Below, piece by piece: positions 33,306-42,277 of a stretch of DNA of 64,000 bases. The position numbers and the translations under genes were made by a program. The stretch spans positions 32,065 to 96,064 of the forward strand of contig QFNE01000009.1 in the NCBI GenBank assembly GCA_003240735.1, in the 5' to 3' direction. The notes under the pieces are model-generated. The model was not told the DNA's origin. It worked only from the letters and a program-made list of their open reading frames with translations, and ran no database searches. Origin of the DNA: Paracoccus denitrificans (GTDB taxonomy: Bacteria; Pseudomonadota; Alphaproteobacteria; Rhodobacterales; Rhodobacteraceae). Within the stretch, counting starts at the first letter, position 1. Each line of letters opens with the position of its first letter.

Positions 33306-35384
33306 ATGGCCAAGTCAGCAAAGTTGGTTGCCGCACGCAATGCACCTGATGCACAGGTGGATTGGGATGAGGTGTTACGTCACGTGGCGCTGAGCCGTGC
33401 GCTGGATGAACTGGAGGAGACCAGCCTCGTCCCGGACAAGAAGGTGCTTTACCAGTTCTCGGCCCGCGGACACGACATGGCGCAGGTGCTTCTGGGACTG
33501 AAACTGGACCAGCCGCATGACGCGGTGTGTGGGTATTACCGGTCCCGGCCGCTGCTGCTGTCGATCGGGGTGGACCCGGCCGAGGCGCTTGGTTCGGCCA
33601 TGGGGCGTGCGGGGGGATATTCCGACGGGCGCGATATCGGGGTGGTGTTCAACTATCCCAACCCCAAAGGGACGACCGCGCTGCCGATGTGCGGGGGCGT
33701 CGGGGCGCAGTATACCCCGACCGCCGGATGGGCGCAGGCGATGGACTACCACGCCCGCGTTCTGGGGTCCGAGGCGCATGGCCGGTCGATCGGGGTGGTC
33801 CTGGGTGGCGATGGTTCGGTCGCGTCGAACGGGTTCTGGTCGGCGCTGACGATTGCCACGACGCAAAGCCTGCCGATGCTGTTCTATATCGAGGATAACG
33901 GCTTTGGCATTTCGGTCGCATCGACCTTCCAGACGCCGGGCGGCAACATCGCGGCCAACCTTGCCAGCTGGCAGGGGCTGACGATCTTTGCCGGCGACGG
34001 AACCGACCCGGTCGCCGCCGCGCAGCTGGTCGACGACGCCGTCACTTTTGTGCGCGAAAAGCGCGCCCCGGCTATGCTGCGCCTGACGGTGCCACGGCTG
34101 CAGGGCCATAGCTTTCAGGACACCCAGACCTACAAGGGCGAGGCCGTGGTGGCGGCGGAATGGGCGCGCGATCCGTGGCCCAAGCTGCACGATCACATGG
34201 TCCCCGACCTCATGAGCGAGGATGAATGGACGGCGGCCCTGGACCGCGCCGCCGCCACCGCCGAGGCCGCGCGCATCAGCGCCGAGGCGCGTCCCGTCGC
34301 CTCGCCCGCCACAGTGATGAAGAACGTCTTCTTCGACGGTGAGATGCAGATCATGGGTGGGCTGGCCACGCACGGCGTGACGGCCCCCGCCACAACGCCG
34401 GACGCCGCGCCCGATGGGCAGCGCATCAACATGGTGACCGCGATCCGCCGGGTGCTGGACCAGGAACTGGCCAGCAATGACCGGATGGTCCTGTTCGGGG
34501 AAGACATCGGGCCCAAGGGCGGCGTTCACGCCGTCACGCTGGGGCTTCAGCAGAAATATGGCACCGACCGGGTGTTTGACACCTCGCTGTCCGAAGAGGG
34601 GATCATCGGTCGCGCCGTCGGCATGTCGCTGGCTGGCCTTCTGCCCGTTCCCGAGATCCAGTTCCGCAAATACGCCGAGCCGGCCACCGAACAGATCAAC
34701 GATTGCGGGACCATGCGGTGGCGGACGAACAACCGCTTTGCCGCGCCGATGGTCGTCAGGATGCCGGTCGGGTTCTTCAAATGCGGGGACCCGTGGCACA
34801 GCCAGACCAACGAGGTCGCGTTCATCCACAATCCGGGCTGGCTCGTCGCGTGTCCGTCCAACACCGAGGATGCCGTGGGCCTGCTGCGGACGGCGCTGCG
34901 CGGCAACGATCCGGTGATCTTTCTGGAGCACCGGGCGATGCTGGACCACGCATGGGCACGCCGCCCGTGGCCCGGCGACAGCTTTGGCCTGCCGTTCGGC
35001 AAGGCCAAGCTGATCAGCGAAGGCGACGGCGCGACGATCGTCACATGGGGGGGCATGGTGGATCGCTGCGAGATCGCGGCCAGGGATCTGCCGGTCGATG
35101 TCATCGATCTGCGCACCCTGATGCCCTGGGACAAGCAGGCGGTTCTGGCCTCGGTCCGCAAGACCGGGCGCTGCCTGATCGTGCACGAAGACCTGCAGAC
35201 CGCCGGGTTCGGTGCGGAAATCGCCGCCGTGGTGGCTGCGGAAGCCTTTACCTCGCTTGATGCGCCAGTCGAGCGGCTGACGATGCCCGACATCCCAAGT
35301 CCCCATAACCCCGCGCTGCTGAACTGGGCCGTCCCCTCGGTCGAGGTCATTCACGAGCGGCTGACTTCGCTGATGAGGTTCTGA
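33306..35384 (+). CDS. Branched-chain 2-oxoacid dehydrogenase E1, alpha-beta fusion
   Basis: A 692-residue thiamine-diphosphate enzyme in which the E1 alpha and beta chains, normally two proteins, are joined. The alpha part (to about residue 350) has the TPP motif GGDGSVASNGFWSAL ending in FYIEDNGFG. The beta part (from about 375) has NMVTAIRRVLDQELASNDRM and LFGEDIGPKGGVHAVT, DTSLSEEGIIGRAVG and VIDLRTLMPWD. It decarboxylates branched-chain 2-oxoacids and passes the acyl group to E2. The start at 33306 is preceded by GGGGGAGAT. The E2 gene begins one base after this stop. Confidence 0.94.
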   Translation: MAKSAKLVAARNAPDAQVDWDEVLRHVALSRALDELEETSLVPDKKVLYQFSARGHDMAQVLLGLKLDQPHDAVCGYYRSRPLLLSIGVDPAEALGSAMGRAGGYSDGRDIGVVFNYPNPKGTTALPMCGGVGAQYTPTAGWAQAMDYHARVLGSEAHGRSIGVVLGGDGSVASNGFWSALTIATTQSLPMLFYIEDNGFGISVASTFQTPGGNIAANLASWQGLTIFAGDGTDPVAAAQLVDDAVTFVREKRAPAMLRLTVPRLQGHSFQDTQTYKGEAVVAAEWARDPWPKLHDHMVPDLMSEDEWTAALDRAAATAEAARISAEARPVASPATVMKNVFFDGEMQIMGGLATHGVTAPATTPDAAPDGQRINMVTAIRRVLDQELASNDRMVLFGEDIGPKGGVHAVTLGLQQKYGTDRVFDTSLSEEGIIGRAVGMSLAGLLPVPEIQFRKYAEPATEQINDCGTMRWRTNNRFAAPMVVRMPVGFFKCGDPWHSQTNEVAFIHNPGWLVACPSNTEDAVGLLRTALRGNDPVIFLEHRAMLDHAWARRPWPGDSFGLPFGKAKLISEGDGATIVTWGGMVDRCEIAARDLPVDVIDLRTLMPWDKQAVLASVRKTGRCLIVHEDLQTAGFGAEIAAVVAAEAFTSLDAPVERLTMPDIPSPHNPALLNWAVPSVEVIHERLTSLMRF

Positions 35385-35385
35385 C

Positions 35386-36708
35386 ATGGTCGATGTTCTT
35401 GTCCCGCTTGAGCAGGAAGGCACCGAGGCGGTCGTCTCCAGCTGGCTGTGTGCCGTGGGCGACCGCGTCCGGGTCAACGATCCACTGGTGGAGCTGGAGA
35501 CCGACAAGGTGTCGGTCGAGGTTCCCGCCCCGGCAGAGGGCATTCTGGCCGAGATCCTGATCGAAAGCGGTAAGCAGGCGCTGCCGGGCGCGGTGCTGGC
35601 GCGGATCACGCTGACCGCGTCCGAGGGTGCGGCGCCCGATCAGCCGACCGACGCGCCCGGCCTTGATGCGCACGCCACCGACCCCGCGGGCAAACCGTCT
35701 GACGGGCCTGACATGTCGCACTGGCATTCCCCCGCCGTTCGTCGGGCCTTGGCGGAAACCGGGGTCGATCCGGCCACGATTTCCGGCACCGGAAAGGATG
35801 GCCGACTGACCCGGGCCGACGTGGAAAAGGCGGCCAGTCAAAAGCCCGCAGGGGAACAGCCAGCCGTTGCACCGGCCCCGCCGGCGGTCCCGACTTCGCC
35901 CCCGGCGGCGCCGACGCCGGCCCCGCCCCCGGCGACCGCGTCCAGCGCACCAAGCGCCCCGGTCGGAGACAACCGTCCCGCGCAGATGCCCGCTGGTGGC
36001 TCTGTCGGGGGCGGGGGCAGCCGGATGGTGCCCCACGATTCGATGCGTCTGGCCATTGCCCGCAACATGGTCAAATCTGTGACGGACGCGCCGCAGGTCA
36101 CCGCCGTGTTCGAGGCCGATTTTTCGGCCATCCAGACCCACCGCACCAAGACGAAAAAGGCGTTCGAGGCACGGGGGATATCGCTGTCCTACACATCCTA
36201 CATCGTGCTGGCCGCGGCCCGGGCGATGGCGGCGGTGCCGCAGATCAACAGCCGCTGGCACGATAGCGCGCTGGAGATTTTCGACGACATCAACATCGGC
36301 GTCGGCACCGCGCTTGGCGACAAGGGGCTGGTCGTGCCCGTCATCCGGCGTGTGCAGGACCTGTCACTGGAAGGCGTCGCGATCCGGTTGCAGGACATGA
36401 CCAGTCGGGCAAGGGCAGGGGCCATCAAGCCCGAAGATACGCGGGGCGGAACCTTCACGATTTCCAACCACGGCGTGTCGGGGTCCCTGTTTGCGGCACC
36501 GATCATCATCAACCAGCCGCAGTCGGCCATTCTAGGGATCGGCAAGCTGGAAAAGCGCGTCGTTGTCAAAGAGATCGACGGCAACGACGCCATTCTGGTG
36601 CGACCGATGGCCTATGTCTCGCTGACCATCGATCACCGTTCGCTGGACGGCCACCAGACGAACACCTGGCTGACAGCGTTCGTTCAGGCGCTGGAAAGCT
36701 GGACCTGA
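35386..36708 (+). CDS. Dihydrolipoyl acyltransferase E2 of branched-chain 2-oxoacid dehydrogenase
   Basis: A 440-residue E2. The lipoyl domain has the lysine motif ETDKVSVEVPAP near residue 45. An E3/E1-binding domain follows, with SPAVRRALAETGVDP and GTGKDGRLTRADVEKA around residues 118-150. A long Ala/Pro linker leads to the catalytic domain, which ends with LTIDHRSLDGHQTN carrying the active-site His and Asp. The start directly follows the E1 stop. No lipoamide dehydrogenase (E3) gene is in the window, so E3 must come from elsewhere. A perfect hairpin follows. Confidence 0.95.
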   Translation: MVDVLVPLEQEGTEAVVSSWLCAVGDRVRVNDPLVELETDKVSVEVPAPAEGILAEILIESGKQALPGAVLARITLTASEGAAPDQPTDAPGLDAHATDPAGKPSDGPDMSHWHSPAVRRALAETGVDPATISGTGKDGRLTRADVEKAASQKPAGEQPAVAPAPPAVPTSPPAAPTPAPPPATASSAPSAPVGDNRPAQMPAGGSVGGGGSRMVPHDSMRLAIARNMVKSVTDAPQVTAVFEADFSAIQTHRTKTKKAFEARGISLSYTSYIVLAAARAMAAVPQINSRWHDSALEIFDDINIGVGTALGDKGLVVPVIRRVQDLSLEGVAIRLQDMTSRARAGAIKPEDTRGGTFTISNHGVSGSLFAAPIIINQPQSAILGIGKLEKRVVVKEIDGNDAILVRPMAYVSLTIDHRSLDGHQTNTWLTAFVQALESWT

Positions 36709-36718
36709 GACAAAGGCG

Positions 36719-36753
36719 CACCGCCCGGAGCTGATCTCATCGTCCGGGCGGTG
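36719..36753. terminator. Hairpin between E2 gene and Doc gene
   Basis: CACCGCCCGG at 36719-36728 and CCGGGCGGTG at 36744-36753 are perfect 10-base arms between the convergent E2 and toxin genes. Confidence 0.65.
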
Positions 36754-36788
36754 GACCCCAAGGCACCCCCTGCGCGGCAGAACCGACC

Positions 36789-37175
36789 CTAAAGCCGCCA
36801 CATCCCGGCGGTCAGCCATGCGGCGAGGTCCGGCTCGCCCACCTTTCCCTGCGCCAGATCTTCCATCATGCGCACGCCTTCGGCTGGGTCCGGGCGAAAG
36901 CCGTGGCCGTTCAGCCGCAGAAACGTCACCGCCGTGACAAATGCGGTGCGTTTGTTGCCGTCGACAAACGCGTGCGCCTGCGAGATGCCGAAGGCATAGG
37001 CGGCTGACAGTGAGGCAAGACCGGGCGATTGGTAATGCGCCAGATGCACCGGTCGCGCGCAGCCCGCCTCCAGCAGGGCGCGGTCGCGCAGGCCCGGTGC
37101 ACCGCCATGGCGGGCGATCTGGCGGTCATGGATCGCAAGGACGGCAGCCAGCGGCACCCAGACGGGTGATCTCAT
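36789..37175 (-). CDS. Doc-type Fic-fold toxin
   Basis: A 128-residue Fic/Doc protein. The core motif HAFVDGNKRTAF is the Doc signature, with catalytic His. The C-terminal and N-terminal helices (LRDRALLEAGCARP) match the death-on-curing family. Known Doc toxins phosphorylate EF-Tu and halt translation. Its start overlaps the antitoxin stop by four bases (37172-37175). The 128-residue length is normal, and no key residue is missing, so the toxin is probably active. Confidence 0.92.
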   Translation of the reverse strand: MRSPVWVPLAAVLAIHDRQIARHGGAPGLRDRALLEAGCARPVHLAHYQSPGLASLSAAYAFGISQAHAFVDGNKRTAFVTAVTFLRLNGHGFRPDPAEGVRMMEDLAQGKVGEPDLAAWLTAGMWRL

Positions 37176-37396
37176 GCCAGCGCGGCCAGCAGGTCACGAT
37201 TGTCGTCCATGACGATTTCCGCCGCATCCAGCGCCGCTGCCACCTGCGGGTCATGCGCCATGATGCGCAGCGACCCGTCATCGCCGCGCAGGACGAACAG
37301 GCTGTCGCCTTCCTTGACGTCAAGAAGGGCCAGCATTTCCGTGGTCAGCGTCATCACCGCCGAATTACCGACCTTGCGCACCTTGCTGTGCATCAT
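37172..37396 (-). CDS. AbrB/MazE-type antitoxin
   Basis: A 74-residue swapped-hairpin AbrB protein: HSKVRKVGNSAVMTLTTEML and LDVKEGDSLFVLRGDDGSL form the DNA-binding half, and the C-terminal helix (VAAALDAAEIVMDDNRDLL) would wrap the toxin. It precedes the Doc toxin with a four-base overlap. Doc is classically paired with Phd, so a MazE-like partner is a less common combination. AT-rich TGTATATACA (37432-37441) upstream of the start is a possible promoter or operator. Confidence 0.85.
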   Translation of the reverse strand: MMHSKVRKVGNSAVMTLTTEMLALLDVKEGDSLFVLRGDDGSLRIMAHDPQVAAALDAAEIVMDDNRDLLAALA

Positions 37397-37431
37397 GGAC
37401 TGCGCCGCCTCACATCAGAAGAAATTACGTT

Positions 37432-37441
37432 TGTATATACA
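37432..37441. promoter_or_regulatory. Palindrome in toxin-antitoxin promoter region
   Basis: TGTATATACA is a perfect 10-base palindrome 36 bases upstream of the antitoxin start, in the most A+T-rich part of the gap. GACGC and GCGTC arms follow at 37449-37460. Candidate autoregulatory site. Confidence 0.4.
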
Positions 37442-37497
37442 CGCAAGCGACGCGTGCGTCAAACCATCGTTGGCGCCACGGTGGATGGTCTGCCGGA

Positions 37498-38397
37498 TCA
37501 CTGAACCCGGTTCACGATCTCTGGGATCCGGGCCTCGAAGAAATCCGAGAACGTGGCGATCCGGGGCGGCAGCGCCTTGTAGGGCGGATAGAACAAGGTC
37601 AGCCACAGGCGCGGCGGTTGCCAGCCCTCCAGAACCGGCACCAGTTCCTTACGCCGGATGTAGTCGGACACGATGAAGACCGGCAGCAGGGCAACCCCCT
37701 GTCCGGCACGCGCGAATTTCGCCAGCACGTCGCCGTTGTTGGCACTGATCGATTGTCCCGCGCTGAGCGACACGGTCGATTTCCCCTGCGTCAGAACCCA
37801 CGGCTCCGCCCGGCTGTCGGCGGCATGGGCCAGGCATGCCTGAGGCGGCAGCTGATCAGGATGGGTCAGGGCGGCAAACGGGCTGTCGGGGGCGGCCACG
37901 AGAACCCGGCGCACCTCGCACAGCTTGCGCCAGATGGTGGATTTGTCGGCAGGCGGCTCCGAGATACGGACGGCCATGTCAAAATCGGCGCTGACCACAT
38001 CGATGTGACGGTCGGTCAGGGCCACCTGCAGGCTGATGCGGGGGTAGGACTGGTGAAACGCGGACAGAAGCTCTGGCAAGACCTTTTCGCCGAACGACAT
38101 CGGCGCATTGATCCGCAACTGGCCTTCGTCCGCCTTGTTGGCGTCGCGCAACTCGGTTCGCAGATGGTCCAGCTGATGGACAAGCGGCTCGATCCGGGCG
38201 GCAAAGACGGCCCCTTCGCCCGTGAGGCTGATCTGACGGGTGGTGCGCACGAACAGCTGGACACCCAGATCCGCCTCCAGCTGGGCGACGGTGCGCGTCA
38301 CGACGGCGGGCGCGATGTTCATCTGACGCGCGACGCCCGCAAAGCTGCCGACCCGGGCCGCCATGAGGAAAACCTTGTATGCCCGCAGGTCGTTCAT
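37498..38397 (-). CDS. LysR-family regulator
   Basis: A 299-residue LysR regulator. The N-terminal winged helix is clear: FLMAARVGSFAGVARQMNIAPAVVTRTVAQLEADLGVQLF followed by RTTRQISLTGEG. The C-terminal effector domain has the usual two-lobe pattern. It is divergent from a ring-cleavage dioxygenase and a hydrolase, with a 123-base gap holding the palindromic T-N11-A-like element at 38413-38432. It probably controls that pair in response to a quinone or phenol; that is inference. Confidence 0.92.
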   Translation of the reverse strand: MNDLRAYKVFLMAARVGSFAGVARQMNIAPAVVTRTVAQLEADLGVQLFVRTTRQISLTGEGAVFAARIEPLVHQLDHLRTELRDANKADEGQLRINAPMSFGEKVLPELLSAFHQSYPRISLQVALTDRHIDVVSADFDMAVRISEPPADKSTIWRKLCEVRRVLVAAPDSPFAALTHPDQLPPQACLAHAADSRAEPWVLTQGKSTVSLSAGQSISANNGDVLAKFARAGQGVALLPVFIVSDYIRRKELVPVLEGWQPPRLWLTLFYPPYKALPPRIATFSDFFEARIPEIVNRVQ

Positions 38398-38412
38398 GCG
38401 ATTATTCCAGTT

Positions 38413-38432
38413 TCAGCAACAGTTTCTGCTGA
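38413..38432. promoter_or_regulatory. LysR box candidate
   Basis: TCAGCA at 38413-38418 and TGCTGA at 38427-38432 form a perfect inverted repeat with an 8-base spacer, 16 bases upstream of the lysR start in the divergent intergenic region. Confidence 0.45.
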
Positions 38433-38520
38433 TCTTTAGCCATTTTCTGATAGAGTGTGCCAGCCTATCTGTGATCCGACATCAACGGCCGCTTCGCGGT
38501 CAGGCTTGAAAGGCATCGCT

Positions 38521-39453
38521 ATGCTGAACCAGATCAAAGGCTTGCATCACGTCACTTCGATGGCGGGGGATGCCCGGCAGAACAACCGCTTCTTCACCGA
38601 CACGATGGGGCTGCGGCGGATCAAGAAGACCGTCAATTTCGACGATCCGAGTGTCTATCACCTGTATTACGGCGACGGGACCGGCACACCCGGCAGCGTC
38701 ATGACCTATTTCCCGTTCCCCAACATCGTCAAAGGCCGCCCCGGCACCGGCGAGGTCGGCGAGACGCAGTTTGCGGTCCCCACCGGCGCGCTTCCTTTCT
38801 GGCGTGATCGCCTGGTTCAGCAAGGCGTGACGGGGATCGAAGAAGACACCACCTTCGGCGCCAAGCGCCTGCGCTTTCAGGGGCCTGACGGGGACGGCTT
38901 TGCGCTGATCGAAAGCGATGACGACAAGCGTCCCGGCTGGGCCACCGATGCAATCGGCAACGACACCGCACTGCGTGGGTTCGCCGGGGCACGGTTGCGG
39001 TTGGCCGACACCGATGCGACGGCCGAGCTGCTGGAATTCATGGGGTATCAGAAGGACGACACGCAGGGCGACACCACGCGCTTTGTGATGCCCGGTGGAA
39101 ACGGTGCGGACACGATCGATCTGGAACGGCTGCCCGGTGCGCAACGCGCCCGTCAGGGGGCCGGGTCCGTCCACCACATCGCCTTTGCCGTCCCCGACCG
39201 GGCCGCGCAGCTGGAGGTGCGCAAGGCGCTGGTCGACACCGGCTATAACGTGACGCCGGTCATCGACCGCAATTACTTCTGGGCGATCTATTTCCGCACG
39301 CCGGGCGGCGTTCTGTTCGAAATCGCCACCAACGAGCCGGGGTTCGACGTCGACGAGGATGCCGCGCATCTGGGTCAGGCCCTGAAGCTGCCGAGCCAGT
39401 ACGAGGGTCAGCGCGCTGCCATCGAGAAACATCTGCAGCCACTGGAGGCGTGA
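38521..39453 (+). CDS. Ring-cleaving dioxygenase of the VOC superfamily (MhqO/MhqA-like)
   Basis: A 310-residue protein with two glyoxalase/VOC repeats. The first has IKGLHHVTSMAGDARQNNRF with the metal-binding His. The second has GSVHHIAFAVPDRAAQLE and ends with the ligand Glu in GVLFEIATNEPGFDVDE. This matches the MhqO/MhqA group of quinone- or hydroquinone-responsive ring-cleaving dioxygenases. The start at 38521 is at the expected family N-terminus. The hydrolase gene starts 25 bases downstream, as in MhqD-containing operons. Confidence 0.88.
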   Translation: MLNQIKGLHHVTSMAGDARQNNRFFTDTMGLRRIKKTVNFDDPSVYHLYYGDGTGTPGSVMTYFPFPNIVKGRPGTGEVGETQFAVPTGALPFWRDRLVQQGVTGIEEDTTFGAKRLRFQGPDGDGFALIESDDDKRPGWATDAIGNDTALRGFAGARLRLADTDATAELLEFMGYQKDDTQGDTTRFVMPGGNGADTIDLERLPGAQRARQGAGSVHHIAFAVPDRAAQLEVRKALVDTGYNVTPVIDRNYFWAIYFRTPGGVLFEIATNEPGFDVDEDAAHLGQALKLPSQYEGQRAAIEKHLQPLEA

Positions 39454-39478
39454 CCCGCGCAACCGAGGAGGTCGAACG

Positions 39479-40075
39479 ATGAGCTATCACACGGTCAGCC
39501 ATCAGGGATCACCGGACGCCCCGGTGATCCTCGCCCTGCACGGGACGGGTGGCGACGAACACCAGTTCGCGGGGTTCGTCCGGCAAGCGTTGCCAAAGGC
39601 GGGGCTCGTGTCCCCGCGGGGCGACGTGTCTGAGCATGGCGCGAACCGGTTCTTCAAACGGACCGGGGAGGGCGTCTATGACATGGACGATCTGGCGACC
39701 CGGACGCGCACGATGATCGATTTCGTGGCCGCCATCCGCTCGCAGTTCGCGGGTCGTCCGCTGTTCGCGTTCGGCTATTCCAACGGCGCGAACATTCTGG
39801 CCGCGACGTTGTTTCAACAGCCCGACCTGTTCGACAAGGCGGCGCTGTTGCACCCCCTGATCCCGTGGACGCCAGCGGCCCAACCGGGGCTGACCGGTGT
39901 CCCGGTCCTGATCACGGCAGGAGAGATGGACCCGATCTGTCCGCTGCCCCAGTCAAAGGCGCTGATCGGCTGGTTCGCCGATCAGGGCGCTGACGTCACA
40001 TCCCTGATCGGGCCGGGCGGTCACAACATCGCCCCGACCGAGCTGCAGGCGCTGGTCCGGTTTTTGTCAGACTAA
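39479..40075 (+). CDS. Alpha/beta hydrolase, MhqD-like
   Basis: A 198-residue carboxylesterase-type hydrolase. The oxyanion region ILALHGTGGDEHQFAGF, the nucleophile in FGYSNGANIL, the Asp in GEMDPICPL and His in GPGGHNIAP complete the triad. The family (MhqD, YtpA-like small esterases) is linked to quinone resistance. AGGAGG precedes the start by 8 bases. It is the last gene in the LysR-controlled pair and is followed by a strong hairpin. Confidence 0.9.
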   Translation: MSYHTVSHQGSPDAPVILALHGTGGDEHQFAGFVRQALPKAGLVSPRGDVSEHGANRFFKRTGEGVYDMDDLATRTRTMIDFVAAIRSQFAGRPLFAFGYSNGANILAATLFQQPDLFDKAALLHPLIPWTPAAQPGLTGVPVLITAGEMDPICPLPQSKALIGWFADQGADVTSLIGPGGHNIAPTELQALVRFLSD

Positions 40076-40086
40076 GGTGCACGACA

Positions 40087-40113
40087 ATGCGCGACCTGAG
40101 AGGGGTCGCGCAT
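40087..40113. terminator. Hairpin after the MhqD-like gene
   Basis: ATGCGCGACC at 40087-40096 and GGTCGCGCAT at 40104-40113 are perfect 10-base arms with a 7-base loop, 12 bases after the hydrolase stop. Confidence 0.68.
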
Positions 40114-40225
40114 GGTGTCGTAACACAAGGCGCGCCGTTCAAGCGGCGCAGTTCTTGCCATCTGGACAAAACGGGCGTTACGGTTGTCATGACCCGATCC
40201 GCGCTTCACTTCGACCGGAGGCCCC

Positions 40226-42277
40226 ATGAACGCGCCACTGCGCCAATCTGACCGTCTGGGCCGTCTGACGACTGCGCTTGGCGCCGAACAGCTCGCTTTG
40301 GTCAGGTTTGACGGGGATGAGCATCTGAATGATCTGTTCGCATACCGGGTCGAGGCGCTTGCCACATCGAACGATCTTGATTTTGACGCACTCGTGGGCA
40401 CCCATGCCACTGTCGAGATCGAGGGCCGCGCCGGGGTCCAGAAGTTCGATGGGATCGTCACGCAGGCCCGCTGGGCCGGTGTGGGTGAAAACGGGCATCG
40501 GTATGACCTGACGCTCAGGCCCTGGTTCTGGCTGGCAGGGCGTCGGCGCAACCAGCGCATTTTCCACGACAAGACCGTGGTTCAGATCGTGACCGAACTG
40601 CTGGCCGACTATGCGCAGCTCGGCACGCCCGCCGTGGAATTCCAGTTGGCCCGCGACTATCCGGTCTGGGAATACACCGTCCAGTATCGCGAGAGCGACC
40701 TTGATTTCGTGCGCCGCGAACTTGAGCGGGCCGGGATCAGCTTCTACTTCCGCCACGACATTGGCAGCCACACGCTGGTCCTGACCGACGACGTCGTGGC
40801 GCATCAATCAGTGGGCGCGCGGCCCTTCAAATCCTATGACGGGCATCATCAGGCCGAGGGAGAGCATTTCTGGGAGTGGGCGCCCGAGCGCAACATCACC
40901 ACCGGTGCGGTGCGGCTGACGGATTACAACTTCCACAAGCCCGATCAGGCGATGGAGGTGGACCGTCTGGGTGATGCCGCCCATCCGCAGGGCCAGATCG
41001 AAAGTTTCGACTATCCCGGTGACTATCCCGCGCAGGACGTGGGTCGGATCGTGGCGGGTCTGCGCACCGCGCAGGAACGCGGCGCGGATCGGCGCCACCG
41101 CGCGGTCGGCGATTGCACCAGCCTTCGGGCCGGGATGCGCGTGACGCTGTCGGGTGATCCGGTGCCGGGCACGGGCGAAAGCTATCTTTGCCTCAGCGCC
41201 AGCCATCATTTCGTCAGCGAAGCCTATGGGTCGGGCGGTCAGGGCAGTGACGGATATGCCTTCACCGGGGCCTATACGCTGATGCCCGACACGGCGCCCA
41301 TGGCGCCCCCGCGCCGGACGCATGTGCCGGTCGTCCACGGCCCCCAGACGGCGGCGGTCGTGGGTGAGGGTGAAATCGACTGTGACGATCTGGGGCGCAT
41401 CCTCGTGCGCTTTCACTGGGACCTGACGGGTGCGTTTTCGATGCGCTGCCGGGTCAGCCAGAATTGGGCCGGCGCAGGGTGGGGCGGCATGGTCATCCCG
41501 CGGATCGGCATGGAGGTCGTGGTCGAGTTTCTGGAGGGCGATCCAGACAAGCCGCTGGTCACGGGCTGTGTCTATAACGGGCGCAACGGCGTTCCCTATG
41601 GTCTGCCCGAAAACAAAACCGTCAGCACCTTCAAGACCGACACCCACGAGGGCGAGGGTTACAACGAACTGCGGTTCGAGGATCAGGCCGGGCGCGAAGA
41701 AGTCTTCATGCACGCCCAGAAAGACCACAACACCGTCATCGAAAATGACGAAACCCACTCGATCGGCCATGATCGCAGCAAGACGGTCGGCAATGACCAG
41801 TCCGAGAGCATCGGGCATGACAAGACGATCAGCGTCGGCAACGACCACCGCGAGACGATCGGCAACGACATGATTTATGACGTGGGGCGCAGTCAGCAGG
41901 AAAACTACGGCAAGGACCACATCCACCGCGTTGGAAACATCCACAAGCAAAGCATCTTTGCCGATCACCTGTATGAAACCGGGCGCAACTTCGAAGGCGA
42001 GGTGTTCGGGCGCTATACCCTGGATGTCGGCGAATCGATCATGAACAATACCCGCCGACATACGCTGATGGCGTTCGAACGGATGGTCGTGACCGGTCCG
42101 GGCGGCAAGATGACGATCGACGCATCCGGGATCACGATGGAGGCGCCGACCATCTGGCTGAAAGGCAACGTGATCATGGGCGGGACGGGCGGCGCGCAGG
42201 TGGAAACGCTGAAGATGGCCGCGCGTGAAGGCCTGCCGCTGTGCGAAGAATGCGCCTCGTTCGAGGAAGAGAAATGA
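40226..42277 (+). CDS. vgrG: Type VI secretion spike protein VgrG
   Basis: A 683-residue VgrG. The gp27-like first half contains LVRFDGDEHLNDLFAYRVEAL and YTVQYRESDLDFVRRELERA, a family hallmark. The gp5-like OB domain has DDLGRILVRFHWD and SQNWAGAGWGGMVIPRIGM. The C-terminal needle has repeats of the form xGNDxxxxIGHDxx (GHDRSKTVGNDQ, GHDKTISVGNDH). The extreme C-terminus has a CEECASF pair of Cys. The start at 40226 has GGAGG upstream. Overlaps the PAAR gene by four bases. Confidence 0.95.
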   Translation: MNAPLRQSDRLGRLTTALGAEQLALVRFDGDEHLNDLFAYRVEALATSNDLDFDALVGTHATVEIEGRAGVQKFDGIVTQARWAGVGENGHRYDLTLRPWFWLAGRRRNQRIFHDKTVVQIVTELLADYAQLGTPAVEFQLARDYPVWEYTVQYRESDLDFVRRELERAGISFYFRHDIGSHTLVLTDDVVAHQSVGARPFKSYDGHHQAEGEHFWEWAPERNITTGAVRLTDYNFHKPDQAMEVDRLGDAAHPQGQIESFDYPGDYPAQDVGRIVAGLRTAQERGADRRHRAVGDCTSLRAGMRVTLSGDPVPGTGESYLCLSASHHFVSEAYGSGGQGSDGYAFTGAYTLMPDTAPMAPPRRTHVPVVHGPQTAAVVGEGEIDCDDLGRILVRFHWDLTGAFSMRCRVSQNWAGAGWGGMVIPRIGMEVVVEFLEGDPDKPLVTGCVYNGRNGVPYGLPENKTVSTFKTDTHEGEGYNELRFEDQAGREEVFMHAQKDHNTVIENDETHSIGHDRSKTVGNDQSESIGHDKTISVGNDHRETIGNDMIYDVGRSQQENYGKDHIHRVGNIHKQSIFADHLYETGRNFEGEVFGRYTLDVGESIMNNTRRHTLMAFERMVVTGPGGKMTIDASGITMEAPTIWLKGNVIMGGTGGAQVETLKMAAREGLPLCEECASFEEEK

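Noticed and set aside
33375..35609. 744-codon open frame on (-) opposite the E1 gene
   Set aside because: Low-complexity Arg/His-rich translation without motifs; the opposite strand encodes a complete E1 with all motifs.
35860..35990. Pro/Ala low-complexity repeat in the E2 gene
   Set aside because: It is the normal flexible linker of E2 proteins, not an independent repeat element.
41760..41900. Periodic repeats in vgrG that could suggest a CRISPR or satellite
   Set aside because: They encode the regular xGNDxxxxIGHD needle repeats of VgrG and vary at third positions.
40808..42061. 417-codon open frame on (-) opposite vgrG
   Set aside because: Reflects the repeats of VgrG in antisense; no family resemblance and no ribosome-binding site.
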